Notes: generated by a model not told the origin, from the sequence alone. A stretch of DNA of 30,302 bases from Prevotellaceae bacterium (GCA_905371275.1 CAJPLH010000006.1:1-30302), one strand, 5' to 3'. Positions 8,557 to 18,004 are shown, counted from the stretch's first letter. Made by a program: numbers and translations.

Positions 8557-8559
8557 GCT

Positions 8560-9075
8560 TTACAGCTCATCGGCTTGTCCAGAGGCTATAAGTTCGTGAA
8601 TGGCGCGGACAGCACCTAATAGAATTTGTCCCCAGCGTAGTCGGAAGTCTTCAAGACATTCGAATAGAGCAACCTCCATTGCTTCATCGATTTCACTGCG
8701 AAAAGTTTCAACCATATTGCGTAGAGCTTGGTAGATGTCTGCCAGACTCTCACTAACAGTGCAGACTACTGGTGCGTCAGAATAGCGGAAACTTTCGACA
8801 AAAACGTCAAGATAGTCGTCGGCATCTCGCATAATAGCTGCAATTTGCGTGCGAACATATTCGTAGTCTTCTTCTGTTACAACAGCCTCAACGTATCCCA
8901 CTCCTTCTTCTACTTCTTCAACCATCGTGGCTTTGAGATATATCATAGGAAGCAGGCGTTGCATAATGCTTACAAACTCACTGCGTTCGCTGCCTGCGCA
9001 TTGTTCTACTTGTTTGCAGTATTCAGTGGCGATGGTGACAAAGTCTAGTACATCGCGGCGATAAATATGATCCAT
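8560..9075 (-). CDS. DUF5063 domain-containing protein
   Basis: This is a 171-residue acidic, alpha-helical, soluble protein with no signal peptide. The start (YRRDVLDFVTIATEYCKQVEQ) and the block MQRLLPMIYLKATMVEE match the DUF5063 family of Bacteroidota as I know it. Function is unknown. It precedes the 3'-5' exonuclease gene on the same strand, an arrangement I recall from other Bacteroidales genomes, so a link to nucleic acid or ribosome metabolism is possible but unproven. The gap to the exonuclease gene holds a solo repeat end. Confidence 0.75.
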   Translation of the reverse strand: MDHIYRRDVLDFVTIATEYCKQVEQCAGSERSEFVSIMQRLLPMIYLKATMVEEVEEGVGYVEAVVTEEDYEYVRTQIAAIMRDADDYLDVFVESFRYSDAPVVCTVSESLADIYQALRNMVETFRSEIDEAMEVALFECLEDFRLRWGQILLGAVRAIHELIASGQADEL

Positions 9076-9116
9076 TTGAGAGGAGATATTAAGAAGACGT
9101 TGGGGATAAAACTTAC

Positions 9117-10055
9117 TTATTTCTGAGGAATCTCATAGAAATAATAGTACCAATATGTGTTGCCGTAGAAGAAACTCATTTTGTTCTTCTCGGAGATACT
9201 GTAATTGTGTCTTGAATCAGGGGGATATTGTAGACGTAATTTGCACTGCTGGTCTAAGAAATCTCTGTAGTTTGTTTCTGTAGCATCATCAGCAAAATAG
9301 AGTATAGGGCGTGTGGTTTGTCGCATATACAATAATAAAGCCTGCCGATAGTAGAGAGGAACTTGAGATGAATTCTTTAGAGAAAGATATTTTCGAGGAA
9401 GTGTTGTTGCAAATAATGATAGATTTCCGTCCAGAAGAGCTGAAATATAGGGCTGCTCTGATTGAAATTTGGTGGTGTCCAAATAGCGTAATCCTCCGAG
9501 GGTGACAGGGATTGACAGTTGTTTCAGTGCTTGGTGGCGTATAGCAGGAGGAAAATAGTACAACGTTCCTTCAAACAGGTGCTGTCCAAGTTGATTGTTG
9601 GCTGAAATTGCTTGCTGTCGAAGAACTTGCAATCTTGGGGTTGTGAAGGGGTAATTGTGTCCCACTTCAAAGGCTTTTTCGTGTAAACCAATTGCATAGA
9701 GTCTTGCTGTTTGTCGCTCTAGGTTAGTTTGTTCGTCTGATGGAATGATGATTCCAATGATAAAGAAACCTAGGAATATCGCCACAAACTGCCGTAATGT
9801 GCTACCTAATCGAGATAGCCAATGCCATTTTTCGTTAGTCCCAATGATGATGGGTAACAAAAAAAGGGTGGAGCAGGTGCCTATGGCTTGTGGATGAGCG
9901 AGTAGATGCTTTGTGGTGATTTCAGGAAAGCAACGCAACGCTATTAATAGTAAATCCTCTGCATGCAGAACAGCTGTGAAGTAGAAGATAAACACTCCGA
10001 AGAGTGCGTATTGGCAGATACGCACTCTTCGGTTGGAAGTAAATAAAGACTTCAT
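9117..10055 (-). CDS. Membrane protein of unknown function (possibly DUF6057-like)
   Basis: This 312-residue protein has about three N-terminal membrane segments (around 13-33, 60-72 and 84-105) and then a soluble, probably helical region of about 200 residues. That region has repeat-like stretches (LYAIGLHEKAFEVGHNYPF and RLQVLRQQAISANNQLG). The C-terminus is aromatic and ends YWYYYFYEIPQK. It resembles large Bacteroidota proteins annotated DUF6057, but the match is from memory, and those I recall are longer, so this could be a reduced form. It begins 3 bp after the glgB stop and is probably translated from the same message. No catalytic motif was recognised. Confidence 0.6.
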   Translation of the reverse strand: MKSLFTSNRRVRICQYALFGVFIFYFTAVLHAEDLLLIALRCFPEITTKHLLAHPQAIGTCSTLFLLPIIIGTNEKWHWLSRLGSTLRQFVAIFLGFFIIGIIIPSDEQTNLERQTARLYAIGLHEKAFEVGHNYPFTTPRLQVLRQQAISANNQLGQHLFEGTLYYFPPAIRHQALKQLSIPVTLGGLRYLDTTKFQSEQPYISALLDGNLSLFATTLPRKYLSLKNSSQVPLYYRQALLLYMRQTTRPILYFADDATETNYRDFLDQQCKLRLQYPPDSRHNYSISEKNKMSFFYGNTYWYYYFYEIPQK

Positions 10056-10058
10056 AAG

Positions 10059-12134
10059 TTATTTCTTACGGAGAACTACCGCAGAACGTGCAGGAATATA
10101 CAATTGCAACCAGCCTTTTCCGTCTGCTTCCAAAATGGGATCTTCATTAGTGAAGTGGGTAATGGTGTCATCTGTTAGACCATATCCTCCAAAATCAGGG
10201 TTGTCTGTATTGAGCACCACAGAATAAGCTCCTTTCTTCACCATAAATCCGTAGTCAGTATAGGAAGTTGTTGGAGAGAAATTGAAGACAAAGAGAAGGT
10301 CGCCACGTTGGAAGGCTAAAATTTGGTCGCCATCGTTGTGCCATATTTCAATAACGGGGAGGTCTTGCAAATCTTTCTCAAGTTTCAATGTTTGAAGCAT
10401 TGCCTTGTCAAAGTCGCCTAAGAAATGATAGCACAGCTCTTTGTCATCTACCAGATGCCACTGGCGGCGTGCGTATTTATGACTCCATCCGTTTCCTTCG
10501 CGAGGGAAATCTATCCATTCGGGATGACCAAATTCATTACCCATAAAGTTAAGGTATCCACCATTGACGGTTGAAGCGGTCACCAAACGAATCATTTTGT
10601 GCAAAGCAATACCTCTCGTTGCACGTTCGTTTTCATCCCCTTTGCGGAAGTGCCAATACATATCGGCATCAATAAGGCGGAAAATGATGGTTTTATCGCC
10701 TACAAGTGCTTGGTCGTGGCTCTCGGTGTATGAGATATTGTGTTCGTCAGTGCGGCGATTGGTCAATTCCCAGAAGATAGAAGAGGGTTTCCAATCTTCA
10801 TCTTTGAACTCTTTGATCGTTTTGATCCAATAGTCGGGAATATTCATCGCCATACGATAGTCGAAGCCGTATCCTCCATCTTTGAAAGGAAGTGCCAATC
10901 CTGGCATACCGCTCACTTCTTCGGCGATGGTAATCGCATTGGGATTCACTTGGTGGATAACTTCATTAGCTAACGTCAAGTAGCAGATGGCGTTGTCATC
11001 TTGGTGACCGTTAAAGTAATCGCCATATCCTCCGAAGGTTTCTCCCAAGCCATGGCTATAGTAGAGCATTGAGGTTACTCCGTCAAATCTGAATCCATCA
11101 AATTTGAATTCTTCTAGCCAATAGCGACAATTGGAGAGGAGGAAGTGCAGTACTTCATTTTTGCCGTAGTCAAAGCAAAGCGAATCCCATGCTGGATGTT
11201 CTCTACGGTCACCTGTGTAGAAGTATTGGTGTGGGTCTCCAGCGAAGTTGCCTAAACCTTCTACTTCATTTTTTACTGCGTGGCTGTGCACCAAGTCCAT
11301 GATGACTGCAATGCCATGTTGATGGGCTTCATCAATGAGTTGCTTGAGTTCGTCGGGAGTCCCACAACGAGAAGACGCAGCAAAAAAGTTGGAGATGTGA
11401 TAGCCAAACGAGCCGTAGTAGGGATGCTCTTGGATGGCCATTATTTGAATACAATTATAACCATCTGCAATGATGCGCGGAAGGATGTTTTCGCGGAATT
11501 CATTGTAGGTACCTACTTTCTCTGCATCTTGCGCCATACCAATATGGCATTCATAGATGAGGAGTGGACTTTTGCTAGGTTTGAAATTCTCTTGTTTGAA
11601 GGTATAAGGCTTTTGGGGTGCCCAGACTTGTGCAGAGAAAATTTTTGTTTGTTCGTCTTGCACCACACGAGTGGCATAAGAAGGGATGCGCTCACCTTGT
11701 CCACCTTCCCAATAAACGTGGAGTTTATATAGGTCGCCATGATGTATGGCATTAGAGGGAAGTTTTACCTCCCACGTTCCATGTTCATCGATGCGAGAAA
11801 GTTCATATTCTTTGGACTCTTCCCAATTATTGAAATCGCCAATCAAAACGATGCGAGTGGCATTGGGAGCCCATTCACGAAATATCCATTGTTTGCCGTT
11901 GTGGTGTAGTCCAAAGAAATGGTGTCCCATAGCAAACTCAGCTATGCTCTGCTTGCCTTGTGTGAGTTCCTCTATTTTTGAAAGGGCATATTGATGTCTT
12001 CCAACGATTGCTTCTTGAAAGGGAGCAAGCCATTCGTCGTTCTTTACAATCTTAAGGAGGGGGGTGTTTTTTCCTTCTTCCTTTTCATTTGCCGCAGTCG
12101 TAGTGGAGACTGGCTTTACTGAGGTCGCTTTCAT
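10059..12134 (-). CDS. glgB: 1,4-alpha-glucan branching enzyme (GH13, eukaryote-like type)
   Basis: This 691-residue enzyme makes alpha-1,6 branches in glycogen. An N-terminal CBM48 domain (about 65-170, with FREWAPNATRIVLIGDFNNW) is followed by the GH13 barrel. It has EHPYYGSFGYHISNFFA, DLVHSHAVKN, the nucleophile D351 in GFRFDGVTSM, the acid/base E405 in TIAEEVSGMP and the transition-state residue D474 in ESHDQALVG. The C-terminal beta domain ends in SAVVLRKK. The spacing and motifs match the eukaryotic-type branching enzymes common in Bacteroidota rather than E. coli GlgB. The first 25 or so residues are Ser/Thr/Lys-rich and probably disordered. It appears to head the leftward run down to the RlmI-like gene. 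Confidence 0.93.
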   Translation of the reverse strand: MKATSVKPVSTTTAANEKEEGKNTPLLKIVKNDEWLAPFQEAIVGRHQYALSKIEELTQGKQSIAEFAMGHHFFGLHHNGKQWIFREWAPNATRIVLIGDFNNWEESKEYELSRIDEHGTWEVKLPSNAIHHGDLYKLHVYWEGGQGERIPSYATRVVQDEQTKIFSAQVWAPQKPYTFKQENFKPSKSPLLIYECHIGMAQDAEKVGTYNEFRENILPRIIADGYNCIQIMAIQEHPYYGSFGYHISNFFAASSRCGTPDELKQLIDEAHQHGIAVIMDLVHSHAVKNEVEGLGNFAGDPHQYFYTGDRREHPAWDSLCFDYGKNEVLHFLLSNCRYWLEEFKFDGFRFDGVTSMLYYSHGLGETFGGYGDYFNGHQDDNAICYLTLANEVIHQVNPNAITIAEEVSGMPGLALPFKDGGYGFDYRMAMNIPDYWIKTIKEFKDEDWKPSSIFWELTNRRTDEHNISYTESHDQALVGDKTIIFRLIDADMYWHFRKGDENERATRGIALHKMIRLVTASTVNGGYLNFMGNEFGHPEWIDFPREGNGWSHKYARRQWHLVDDKELCYHFLGDFDKAMLQTLKLEKDLQDLPVIEIWHNDGDQILAFQRGDLLFVFNFSPTTSYTDYGFMVKKGAYSVVLNTDNPDFGGYGLTDDTITHFTNEDPILEADGKGWLQLYIPARSAVVLRKK

Positions 12135-12268
12135 ATTTAGGTACGCGTTAATTAGGATATTGTCGTTTAGAGACGAACATTGGGTAAGTGCATTGTAGCG
12201 TTTGTCTGTTTGAACAAAGCTTCAAAGAACTCAGAAAACAAAAACGTATGAAACGAGAATTGGTGTTC

Positions 12269-13393
12269 TTATTTGCGATAAGTTTCCGTTCTTCTTCCGT
12301 GGTCATATGTTCCTGCTGCTATTTTGTTGCCATTCTTATCATATTCGGTGAAATCGCCGTGGCGTTCTCCTTGATAATAACTGCCTTCAAATCGAGTACC
12401 ATCAGCGGTAATCTCGATACATGAGCCATGTTTTTGGTTTTCTTTGAAAAGCCCTTTATAGCGTTCGCCTTGTGCAGTGTGCAGAACTCCTTCGCCATCC
12501 ATCATACCGTTTTTCCACATACCATCATAATCGTCGCCTGCCTTTGTTTTATAGACTCCACGGCCGTCTGGTTTATCAGCTTTCCATTGTCCGGTGTAAG
12601 TGGCCTTACCTTTCCATATATAAGTGCCTTGACCACTTTGCTCACCATTGAGGAAGTGTCCAGTGTATTTATCACCATTGGCAAAATTGGTGACTCCTTC
12701 TCCTGTGCGTTCCCCGTTTAGATATTGGCCTTCGTAGATGTCACCATTTTTGAATTTGTAGATTCCTTTTCCGTGCTGGTTGTCATCTTTCCATTCTCCG
12801 ACATACATATCGCCGTCGGCATAATAGTAGGTTCCATAACCATTCCTCTGATTATTAGACCAATAACCATCATATTTTGTACCATCGAACCAATCAAAAG
12901 AACCTTTACCTTGTTTCTTATCATTGACCCAATGACCTTTATAAGATGCTCCGCTAACGTAGGTATAAGTACCTTCACCGTTGCGTTTGTCGTCTTTCCA
13001 ATCGCCAGAGTAAACGTCGCCATTATAATAATACATCGTGCCTTTTCCTTCTTTGAAGTCACGATACCAAAGGCCGTCATAGCGATTGTTGTTGATATAG
13101 TAATATACGCCTCGTCCGTGTTGTTCGTTGTTGAACCACTGGCCTTCATATTTTTCCCCGGATTTTAGGGTGAAAATACCATAGCCCTGGCGTTTTCCTT
13201 TTACAAAATCTCCTTCATAGACATCACCATTCTTCATCAAAAGTCGCCCTTTACCATTGGGAACGTTCTTGGTGGCATCACCGTAATAGTCTCCGTCTTT
13301 CCAACGAAATGACTTTACGGAGAGTCCATCGTCTGCATTAGCAGATAAAGCAAAGATTGCAGCGAAAAGGGTTGAATAAAGGATTTTGCGCAT
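12269..13393 (-). CDS. Secreted MORN-repeat protein
   Basis: This 374-residue protein starts with a clear Sec signal peptide (MRKILYSTLFAAIFALSANA, cleavage after ANA) and then consists almost wholly of about 13 MORN repeats with a period near 23 residues (YxGxWxxxxxxGxGxxxxxxG). The repeats run from GDVYEGDF to TRFEGSYYQGERHGDF. MORN repeats form elongated beta-hairpin stacks. Their ligand in bacteria is not established, and binding to lipid or to other proteins are both proposed. It has its own promoter just upstream and no partner gene in an obvious operon. The repetitive DNA opens long frames on other frames, which are not genes. Confidence 0.85.
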   Translation of the reverse strand: MRKILYSTLFAAIFALSANADDGLSVKSFRWKDGDYYGDATKNVPNGKGRLLMKNGDVYEGDFVKGKRQGYGIFTLKSGEKYEGQWFNNEQHGRGVYYYINNNRYDGLWYRDFKEGKGTMYYYNGDVYSGDWKDDKRNGEGTYTYVSGASYKGHWVNDKKQGKGSFDWFDGTKYDGYWSNNQRNGYGTYYYADGDMYVGEWKDDNQHGKGIYKFKNGDIYEGQYLNGERTGEGVTNFANGDKYTGHFLNGEQSGQGTYIWKGKATYTGQWKADKPDGRGVYKTKAGDDYDGMWKNGMMDGEGVLHTAQGERYKGLFKENQKHGSCIEITADGTRFEGSYYQGERHGDFTEYDKNGNKIAAGTYDHGRRTETYRK

Positions 13394-13446
13394 AAATATA
13401 GAGAGAATCTTTGAACAATGGAGAATATACTCTGTTGTTATATGCG

Positions 13447-13477
13447 CAAAGTTAGCTTTTCTTCCTGAGATTACAAA
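13447..13477 (-). promoter_or_regulatory. Promoter of the MORN-repeat gene
   Basis: On the minus strand TTTG (13477-13474) lies 19 bp from TAACTTTG (13454-13447), an exact match to the Bacteroides -33/-7 consensus. The -7 box is about 54 bp upstream of the MORN gene ATG and directly beyond the kdsB stop codon. Confidence 0.75.
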
Positions 13478-13481
13478 GCTT

Positions 13482-14246
13482 TCAACTGTTTTTTTGCGCT
13501 TGTTGTCGTAAGAAGTCCGCTGCGCGTTGCAGGTCTTCGGGAGTGTCTATGCCGATTGTTTCTACGTCTGTCATTCCAACGCGGATGCAATAGCCATTCT
13601 CGAGCCAGCGAAGTTGTTCTAAACTTTCTGCTTGTTCCAAAAAACCTTGTGGCAAACTAGTTATCTGCTTTAAAACGTCACGTCGAAAGGCATAAAGACC
13701 GATGTGTTTGTAGAAGGTGTGCTGAATGAGCCAATCTTTTTCCTCGATACCTCTGAGATAGGGGATGACTGAACGCGAGAAATAAAGTGCGCGTTGGTGG
13801 CTATCTAGTACGACCTTAGGAGAATTTGGATTCTTCAACGCTTCGATTCCCATGTCTGGAGTGAAAGGTTTCACTAGTGTGGCTATATCAGTATTCGTTT
13901 GTTCGAAGCATTGGCACAACGTCATAATTTGCGATGGATCAACAAAGGGTTCGTCCCCTTGCACATTGATGACAATATCTGCAGTAATACCCGTTTTTTC
14001 GACGGCTTCTTCACATCGGTCTGTTCCGCTGCGATGATGAGTAGATGTCATGACATACTTGCCTCCAAAAGCCGCCACGGCATCAGCAATGCGATCGTCA
14101 TCTGTTGCAACGAAAGTGTCTGGGATAACTGCCGAAACTCGTTCAAATACATGTTGAATGATGGGTTTTCCTGCCAACATTGCGAGGGGCTTGGCTGGAA
14201 ATCGTGTGGAGGCGTAGCGCGCTGGGATAATGGCTAGAAACTTCAT
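13482..14246 (-). CDS. kdsB: 3-deoxy-manno-octulosonate cytidylyltransferase
   Basis: This 254-residue protein has the usual KdsB length. It activates Kdo with CTP to CMP-Kdo for lipopolysaccharide core synthesis. Seen are the N-terminal nucleotide-binding loop IIPARYASTRFPAKPL, KPIIQHVFER, the VATDD segment, THHRSGTDRCEEA, VINVQGDEPF and the C-terminal ENGYCIRVGMTDVETIGIDTPEDL, all family hallmarks. It lies 78 bp downstream of the penicillin-binding protein gene on the same strand, so co-transcription is plausible. A promoter for the next gene starts directly after its stop. Confidence 0.95.
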   Translation of the reverse strand: MKFLAIIPARYASTRFPAKPLAMLAGKPIIQHVFERVSAVIPDTFVATDDDRIADAVAAFGGKYVMTSTHHRSGTDRCEEAVEKTGITADIVINVQGDEPFVDPSQIMTLCQCFEQTNTDIATLVKPFTPDMGIEALKNPNSPKVVLDSHQRALYFSRSVIPYLRGIEEKDWLIQHTFYKHIGLYAFRRDVLKQITSLPQGFLEQAESLEQLRWLENGYCIRVGMTDVETIGIDTPEDLQRAADFLRQQAQKNS

Positions 14247-14324
14247 AAAGTTATGGTGAATCGCGGTGAAACAGATTCCGAAGATTGAATTTTATTCGGA
14301 CAAATAATAGTGCCGAGATGTTAT

Positions 14325-16706
14325 TTATCGGAAAACATTGTTGCTGGCTTTGTTCTTATTGTCTTCTTTTGCCGAGGCTTTGTTTTTGGGTGGACTTCCA
14401 GGCTTTGTTGAAAGGCTATCCTTTGAAGAACTTTTGAACATAGAAGATGAAGTTGATGCATCTTCTGGATAAAATTCCTCGTTAGGGTTGTATCCTAAGG
14501 CTTTGTTCTTGAAGACTTTGTTCATATAGTATGCCCAAATGGGAAGTGCTGTAGAAGCTCCCTGCCCAGATGCTGTGGAATTGAAGTGAATGTCGCGATC
14601 CTCTCCTCCTACCCAGCAGGCAGTGACGAGCTGTGGCACGCAACCAACAAACCATCCGTCTGAATTGTTGTTGGTAGTTCCTGTTTTACCCGCTATCGGA
14701 CCTGTTAGGTTGTATTTGAAGCGCAGGCGTTTTGCGGTACCTTGATCCACTACCGCACGCATCATGTCTATGATATAACGGCTTGATTGTTCGGTAACAA
14801 CCTCGCTCATCCTTGGAGTAAAGTCTGCAATGACATTACCTTCGCTATCCTCAATTTTGCTAACCAAAAGCGGAGCACACCTGAGTCCATTATTGACGAA
14901 TGCCGTGTAAGCAGATGCCAATTCGCTCACCGTTACATCGCAGGGGCCTAAACAAAGAGCCATTGAGGGGTGAATATCTGGATTTACAATGCCAAAACTA
15001 TGAAGTAGTCGCACCAGTCTATTGCCACTTTGGTCAACTTGATTCATCAAATTGGCGGTAGCCCAGTTGCTGGACTGTGAAAGTCCCCATTTAAGGGTAA
15101 CCATTTGTCCGGCACGCGCGTGATTCGCATTGCGCGGTGTCCACGCTTCTCCTGCCACTCGGTATGTGCGCTGACCATTTGAAATGAGACTTTCTGGTGT
15201 ATAGCCGTCTTCCATTGCCAAAGCAAAAACGAAAGGTTTCATCGTCGAACCTATTTGACGACGGCCAACCATTGCCATATCATACTGAAATTGAGAATAT
15301 CTCAAGCCTCCAACATAGGCTTTCACATGACCATTGTGCGGATCGATAGAAACAAGTCCCGAACGTAAAAAGGCTTTGTAGTAACGTATAGAGTCCATCG
15401 GGGATATTACGGTGTCGACATCTCCGTGATAACTATATACAGTCATCGGTATTTTAGTGCGGAAAGCCGATTTTATTTCTTCTTCGCTCGCTCCTGCTTG
15501 TTTCATCGCACGATATCGATCGCTTTGTTTCATTGCGCGATTGAATATCTGTTTGATTTGTTTTGAAGAGAGATTGTTGGAGTAGGGGAAGTTGGGGGAA
15601 GAAGTTCGTTTTTGATTGAATTCTGGCTGCAATGCCAATGCCACGTGTTTGTAGATAGCGTTTTCAGCATAGCTTTGCATTCGAGAATCTATGGTGGTAT
15701 ATACTTTTAAACCGTCTGTATAGATGTCGTAATTGCTGCCATCACGTTTCTTGTTCTTTTTGCACCAACCATACAATGGATCTGTTTCCCATGAAATAGA
15801 ATCGGCATAGAATTGCTGCAGTTGCCATTCTCGATAATTCTCACGCTTGGGCTTGTCAGCCATGAGAATTTGGCGTAGATATTCACGCAGATAAGCAGCT
15901 TTCCCTTCTTTATGGTCAATGCGATGGAAGTTGAGGGTGAGTGGTTCTGCACTGAGTTGGGCACAACTATCTGTACTTAAATAACCTGCCTTTACCATTT
16001 GTCCAAGCACCACATTGCGGCGTTGTCGGCATCGTTCTAAGTCTCGGATTGGATTGAAATAAGACGGATTTTTGCACATTCCAATCAGTGTGGCAGACTC
16101 TAGAATAGACAAATTATACGCTGATTTCCCAAAGTAGACGTTGGCTGCTGTCTTAATTCCGACCGCATTGTGTAAGAAGTCAAAGTAGTTGAGATACAGC
16201 GTGATTATCTCTTCTTTTGTGTAGTAACGCTCTATCTCTACGGCGATAACCCATTCGATAGGTTTTTGGAGTAGACGTTGCAAAGTGCTTTGGGCTGTCG
16301 AGGAGTACAATTGTTTGGCTAGCTGTTGTGTAATTGTAGAACCACCGCCCGCATTGTGTTGTCCCAGTAAGCCGCGTTTCACAAAAGCTCGTCCTAGAGC
16401 TTTGGCATCAACACCTGAGTGTTCGTAGAATCTCTCATCCTCCGTGGCTATTAAGGCTTTGACGAGGTGAGGAGAAATGCTATCTTGAGAAACGAATACA
16501 CGATTTTCGTTGCGCGACCAAGTGCCAAGTAGCACCCCATCGGCAGTAAAGGCCTGCGAAGCAAATTTATTGATAGGACTTTGGATTTGCTGTAGGTCGG
16601 GCATATAGCCAATCCAGCCTCGTTCGATAGCAACGAAAGCCAGACCAGTGAAAATCAATCCACTTATGAGCAACGTCCAAAGTGTAAGGATGAATTTACG
16701 ACGCAT
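14325..16706 (-). CDS. Class A penicillin-binding protein (PBP1A-type transglycosylase/transpeptidase)
   Basis: This is a 793-residue bifunctional peptidoglycan synthase. One N-terminal membrane anchor (about 7-28) precedes the GT51 glycosyltransferase domain with the catalytic Glu in ATEDERFYEHSG (E89) and GGSTITQQLAKQL. The transpeptidase domain has the active serine S487 in STMK, the SSN motif at 545-547 and KTG at 674-676. All catalytic motifs are intact. The C-terminal tail of about 50 residues is low-complexity, rich in Ser, Lys, Asn and Pro, and probably disordered. It acts on the outer face of the inner membrane. The upstream gap carries a long inverted repeat (16778-16898) that may affect its transcription. 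Confidence 0.95.
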   Translation of the reverse strand: MRRKFILTLWTLLISGLIFTGLAFVAIERGWIGYMPDLQQIQSPINKFASQAFTADGVLLGTWSRNENRVFVSQDSISPHLVKALIATEDERFYEHSGVDAKALGRAFVKRGLLGQHNAGGGSTITQQLAKQLYSSTAQSTLQRLLQKPIEWVIAVEIERYYTKEEIITLYLNYFDFLHNAVGIKTAANVYFGKSAYNLSILESATLIGMCKNPSYFNPIRDLERCRQRRNVVLGQMVKAGYLSTDSCAQLSAEPLTLNFHRIDHKEGKAAYLREYLRQILMADKPKRENYREWQLQQFYADSISWETDPLYGWCKKNKKRDGSNYDIYTDGLKVYTTIDSRMQSYAENAIYKHVALALQPEFNQKRTSSPNFPYSNNLSSKQIKQIFNRAMKQSDRYRAMKQAGASEEEIKSAFRTKIPMTVYSYHGDVDTVISPMDSIRYYKAFLRSGLVSIDPHNGHVKAYVGGLRYSQFQYDMAMVGRRQIGSTMKPFVFALAMEDGYTPESLISNGQRTYRVAGEAWTPRNANHARAGQMVTLKWGLSQSSNWATANLMNQVDQSGNRLVRLLHSFGIVNPDIHPSMALCLGPCDVTVSELASAYTAFVNNGLRCAPLLVSKIEDSEGNVIADFTPRMSEVVTEQSSRYIIDMMRAVVDQGTAKRLRFKYNLTGPIAGKTGTTNNNSDGWFVGCVPQLVTACWVGGEDRDIHFNSTASGQGASTALPIWAYYMNKVFKNKALGYNPNEEFYPEDASTSSSMFKSSSKDSLSTKPGSPPKNKASAKEDNKNKASNNVFR

Positions 16707-16777
16707 AGCCGAAATGATGGTGAGATAAAGTGTATAACTTATTTTTGAGAGCCAAGATTAAGGAAAGGCTTTTATAT

Positions 16778-16898
16778 AATTTCGGTGGAACTTTTTACTG
16801 AACCTATTGAGAACAGAGCAAAGTAAAGCAGTGCTTCGGAAAAAACACGCTGAAAGGTTCTATTTCAATTGGATACAGTACGAAGTTCCACCGAAATT
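16778..16898. repeat. 121-bp element bounded by a perfect 16-bp inverted repeat
   Basis: aatttcggtggaactt at 16778-16793 is matched in inverse orientation at 16883-16898 with no mismatch. After two mismatched bases the inverted match resumes for TACTG, and an inner gaacct/aggttc pair (16800-16805 with 16855-16860) is present. It fills most of the 209-bp gap between prs and the PBP gene. It is either a small MITE or a long hairpin in the prs-PBP transcript; no U-tract follows and no clear target duplication is seen. Confidence 0.7.
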
Positions 16899-16915
16899 CT
16901 CGGAGATTGAAAGGA

Positions 16916-17848
16916 TTAGATGAGGTATTGGCTGCTAATACTTTCGTTCTTTAGGACACGGCGAATAGTTTCTGCAAATAGAGGTCCTACAGAGAGTTGT
17001 TTCACTTTGGAAGAAGTGCCATTGTAAGGGATTGAATCTGTAAATACAATTTCTTCTAATGCACTAGCGTCCACGCGTTCATCCGCTGGGCCTGACATAA
17101 TGCAGTGAGAAGCCATAGCGCGTACAGAATTTGCGCCTTTCGACTTGAGCAAGTCTGCGGCTTTAGTGATAGTACCTGCTGTATCTACCATATCGTCAAC
17201 GAGAACAACATCCATGCCAGACACATCGCCAATAACTTCCATTGAGTCAACTTCGTTTGCGCGTTTGCGTGTCTTGTTGCAGATGACCATGGGGCAATCC
17301 AAATACTTGGCATAAGTACTTGCACGCTTTGAGCCACCAACATCTGGTGTTGCAATGCAGATGTTTTTAAGGTTAAGACTCTTCACGTATGGAAGCAAAA
17401 TTGTTGATGCAAACAAGTGGTCTACAGGAACTTCAAAGAATCCTTGCTCTTGGTCTGCGTGCAAATCCATTGTCATAATGCGATCGATGCCCGCAACGCT
17501 GAGCATATTGGCCACAAGTTTTGCAGCAATAGAAACGCGAGGCTTACTCTTACGGTCTTGTCTAGCCCAACCATAATAAGGAACTACAGCTTGGATAGAA
17601 CGTGCTGAAGCGCGTTTTGCTGCATCCACCATCAGGAGGAGTTCCATAAGGTTGTCTGTTGAGGGGAAGGTGCTTTGAACGAGGAAGACATCGCAACCGC
17701 GAATAGATTCTTCGTAGCAAACCTCAAATTCACCATCGGCAAAATAGGTGATGCTTACATTGCCGAGAGAGCAACCAAGATTTTCGCAAATTTTCTCGGC
17801 CAAGTAGCGCGATTTTGTGCCCGAGAAGACTTTCATTTTACTGTTCAT
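16916..17848 (-). CDS. prs: Ribose-phosphate pyrophosphokinase
   Basis: This 310-residue enzyme makes PRPP from ribose 5-phosphate and ATP for nucleotide, histidine and cofactor synthesis. It has MKVFSGTKSRYLAEKI at the start, YYGWARQDRKSKPR (ATP/flexible loop), MDLHADQEQGFFEVPVDHL (regulatory region), and the PRPP-binding loop VVLVDDMVDTAGT. The length is typical. The start is at 17848 (MNSKMKVF); a second ATG three codons further (MKVF) is also possible. It is on the minus strand between the thiamine-phosphate-synthase-like gene and the PBP gene; no promoter box was recognised. Confidence 0.95.
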   Translation of the reverse strand: MNSKMKVFSGTKSRYLAEKICENLGCSLGNVSITYFADGEFEVCYEESIRGCDVFLVQSTFPSTDNLMELLLMVDAAKRASARSIQAVVPYYGWARQDRKSKPRVSIAAKLVANMLSVAGIDRIMTMDLHADQEQGFFEVPVDHLFASTILLPYVKSLNLKNICIATPDVGGSKRASTYAKYLDCPMVICNKTRKRANEVDSMEVIGDVSGMDVVLVDDMVDTAGTITKAADLLKSKGANSVRAMASHCIMSGPADERVDASALEEIVFTDSIPYNGTSSKVKQLSVGPLFAETIRRVLKNESISSQYLI

Positions 17849-18004
17849 TACGTGTGAGTGTGTATTGAGTTTGGAATGTATTGGGTCAATGGTGCGTTAA
17901 GGAGTGCATTGCTTCCTACATCTCTCTTTCTCTGTTCTAATAAAGCTAGGTTGTTGAGAAAAAAGAGTGGAGTAGTTCAAGCTGAGATTGTAATAGTATG
18001 GCTA

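Noticed and set aside
12725..13168. Long plus-strand open frame (147 codons) opposite the MORN gene, and a 143-codon frame on the same strand as the gene
   Set aside because: Both follow from the repetitive composition of the MORN repeats, which keeps other frames free of stops. The signal peptide, the promoter and the clear MORN pattern support only the 12269-13393 gene.
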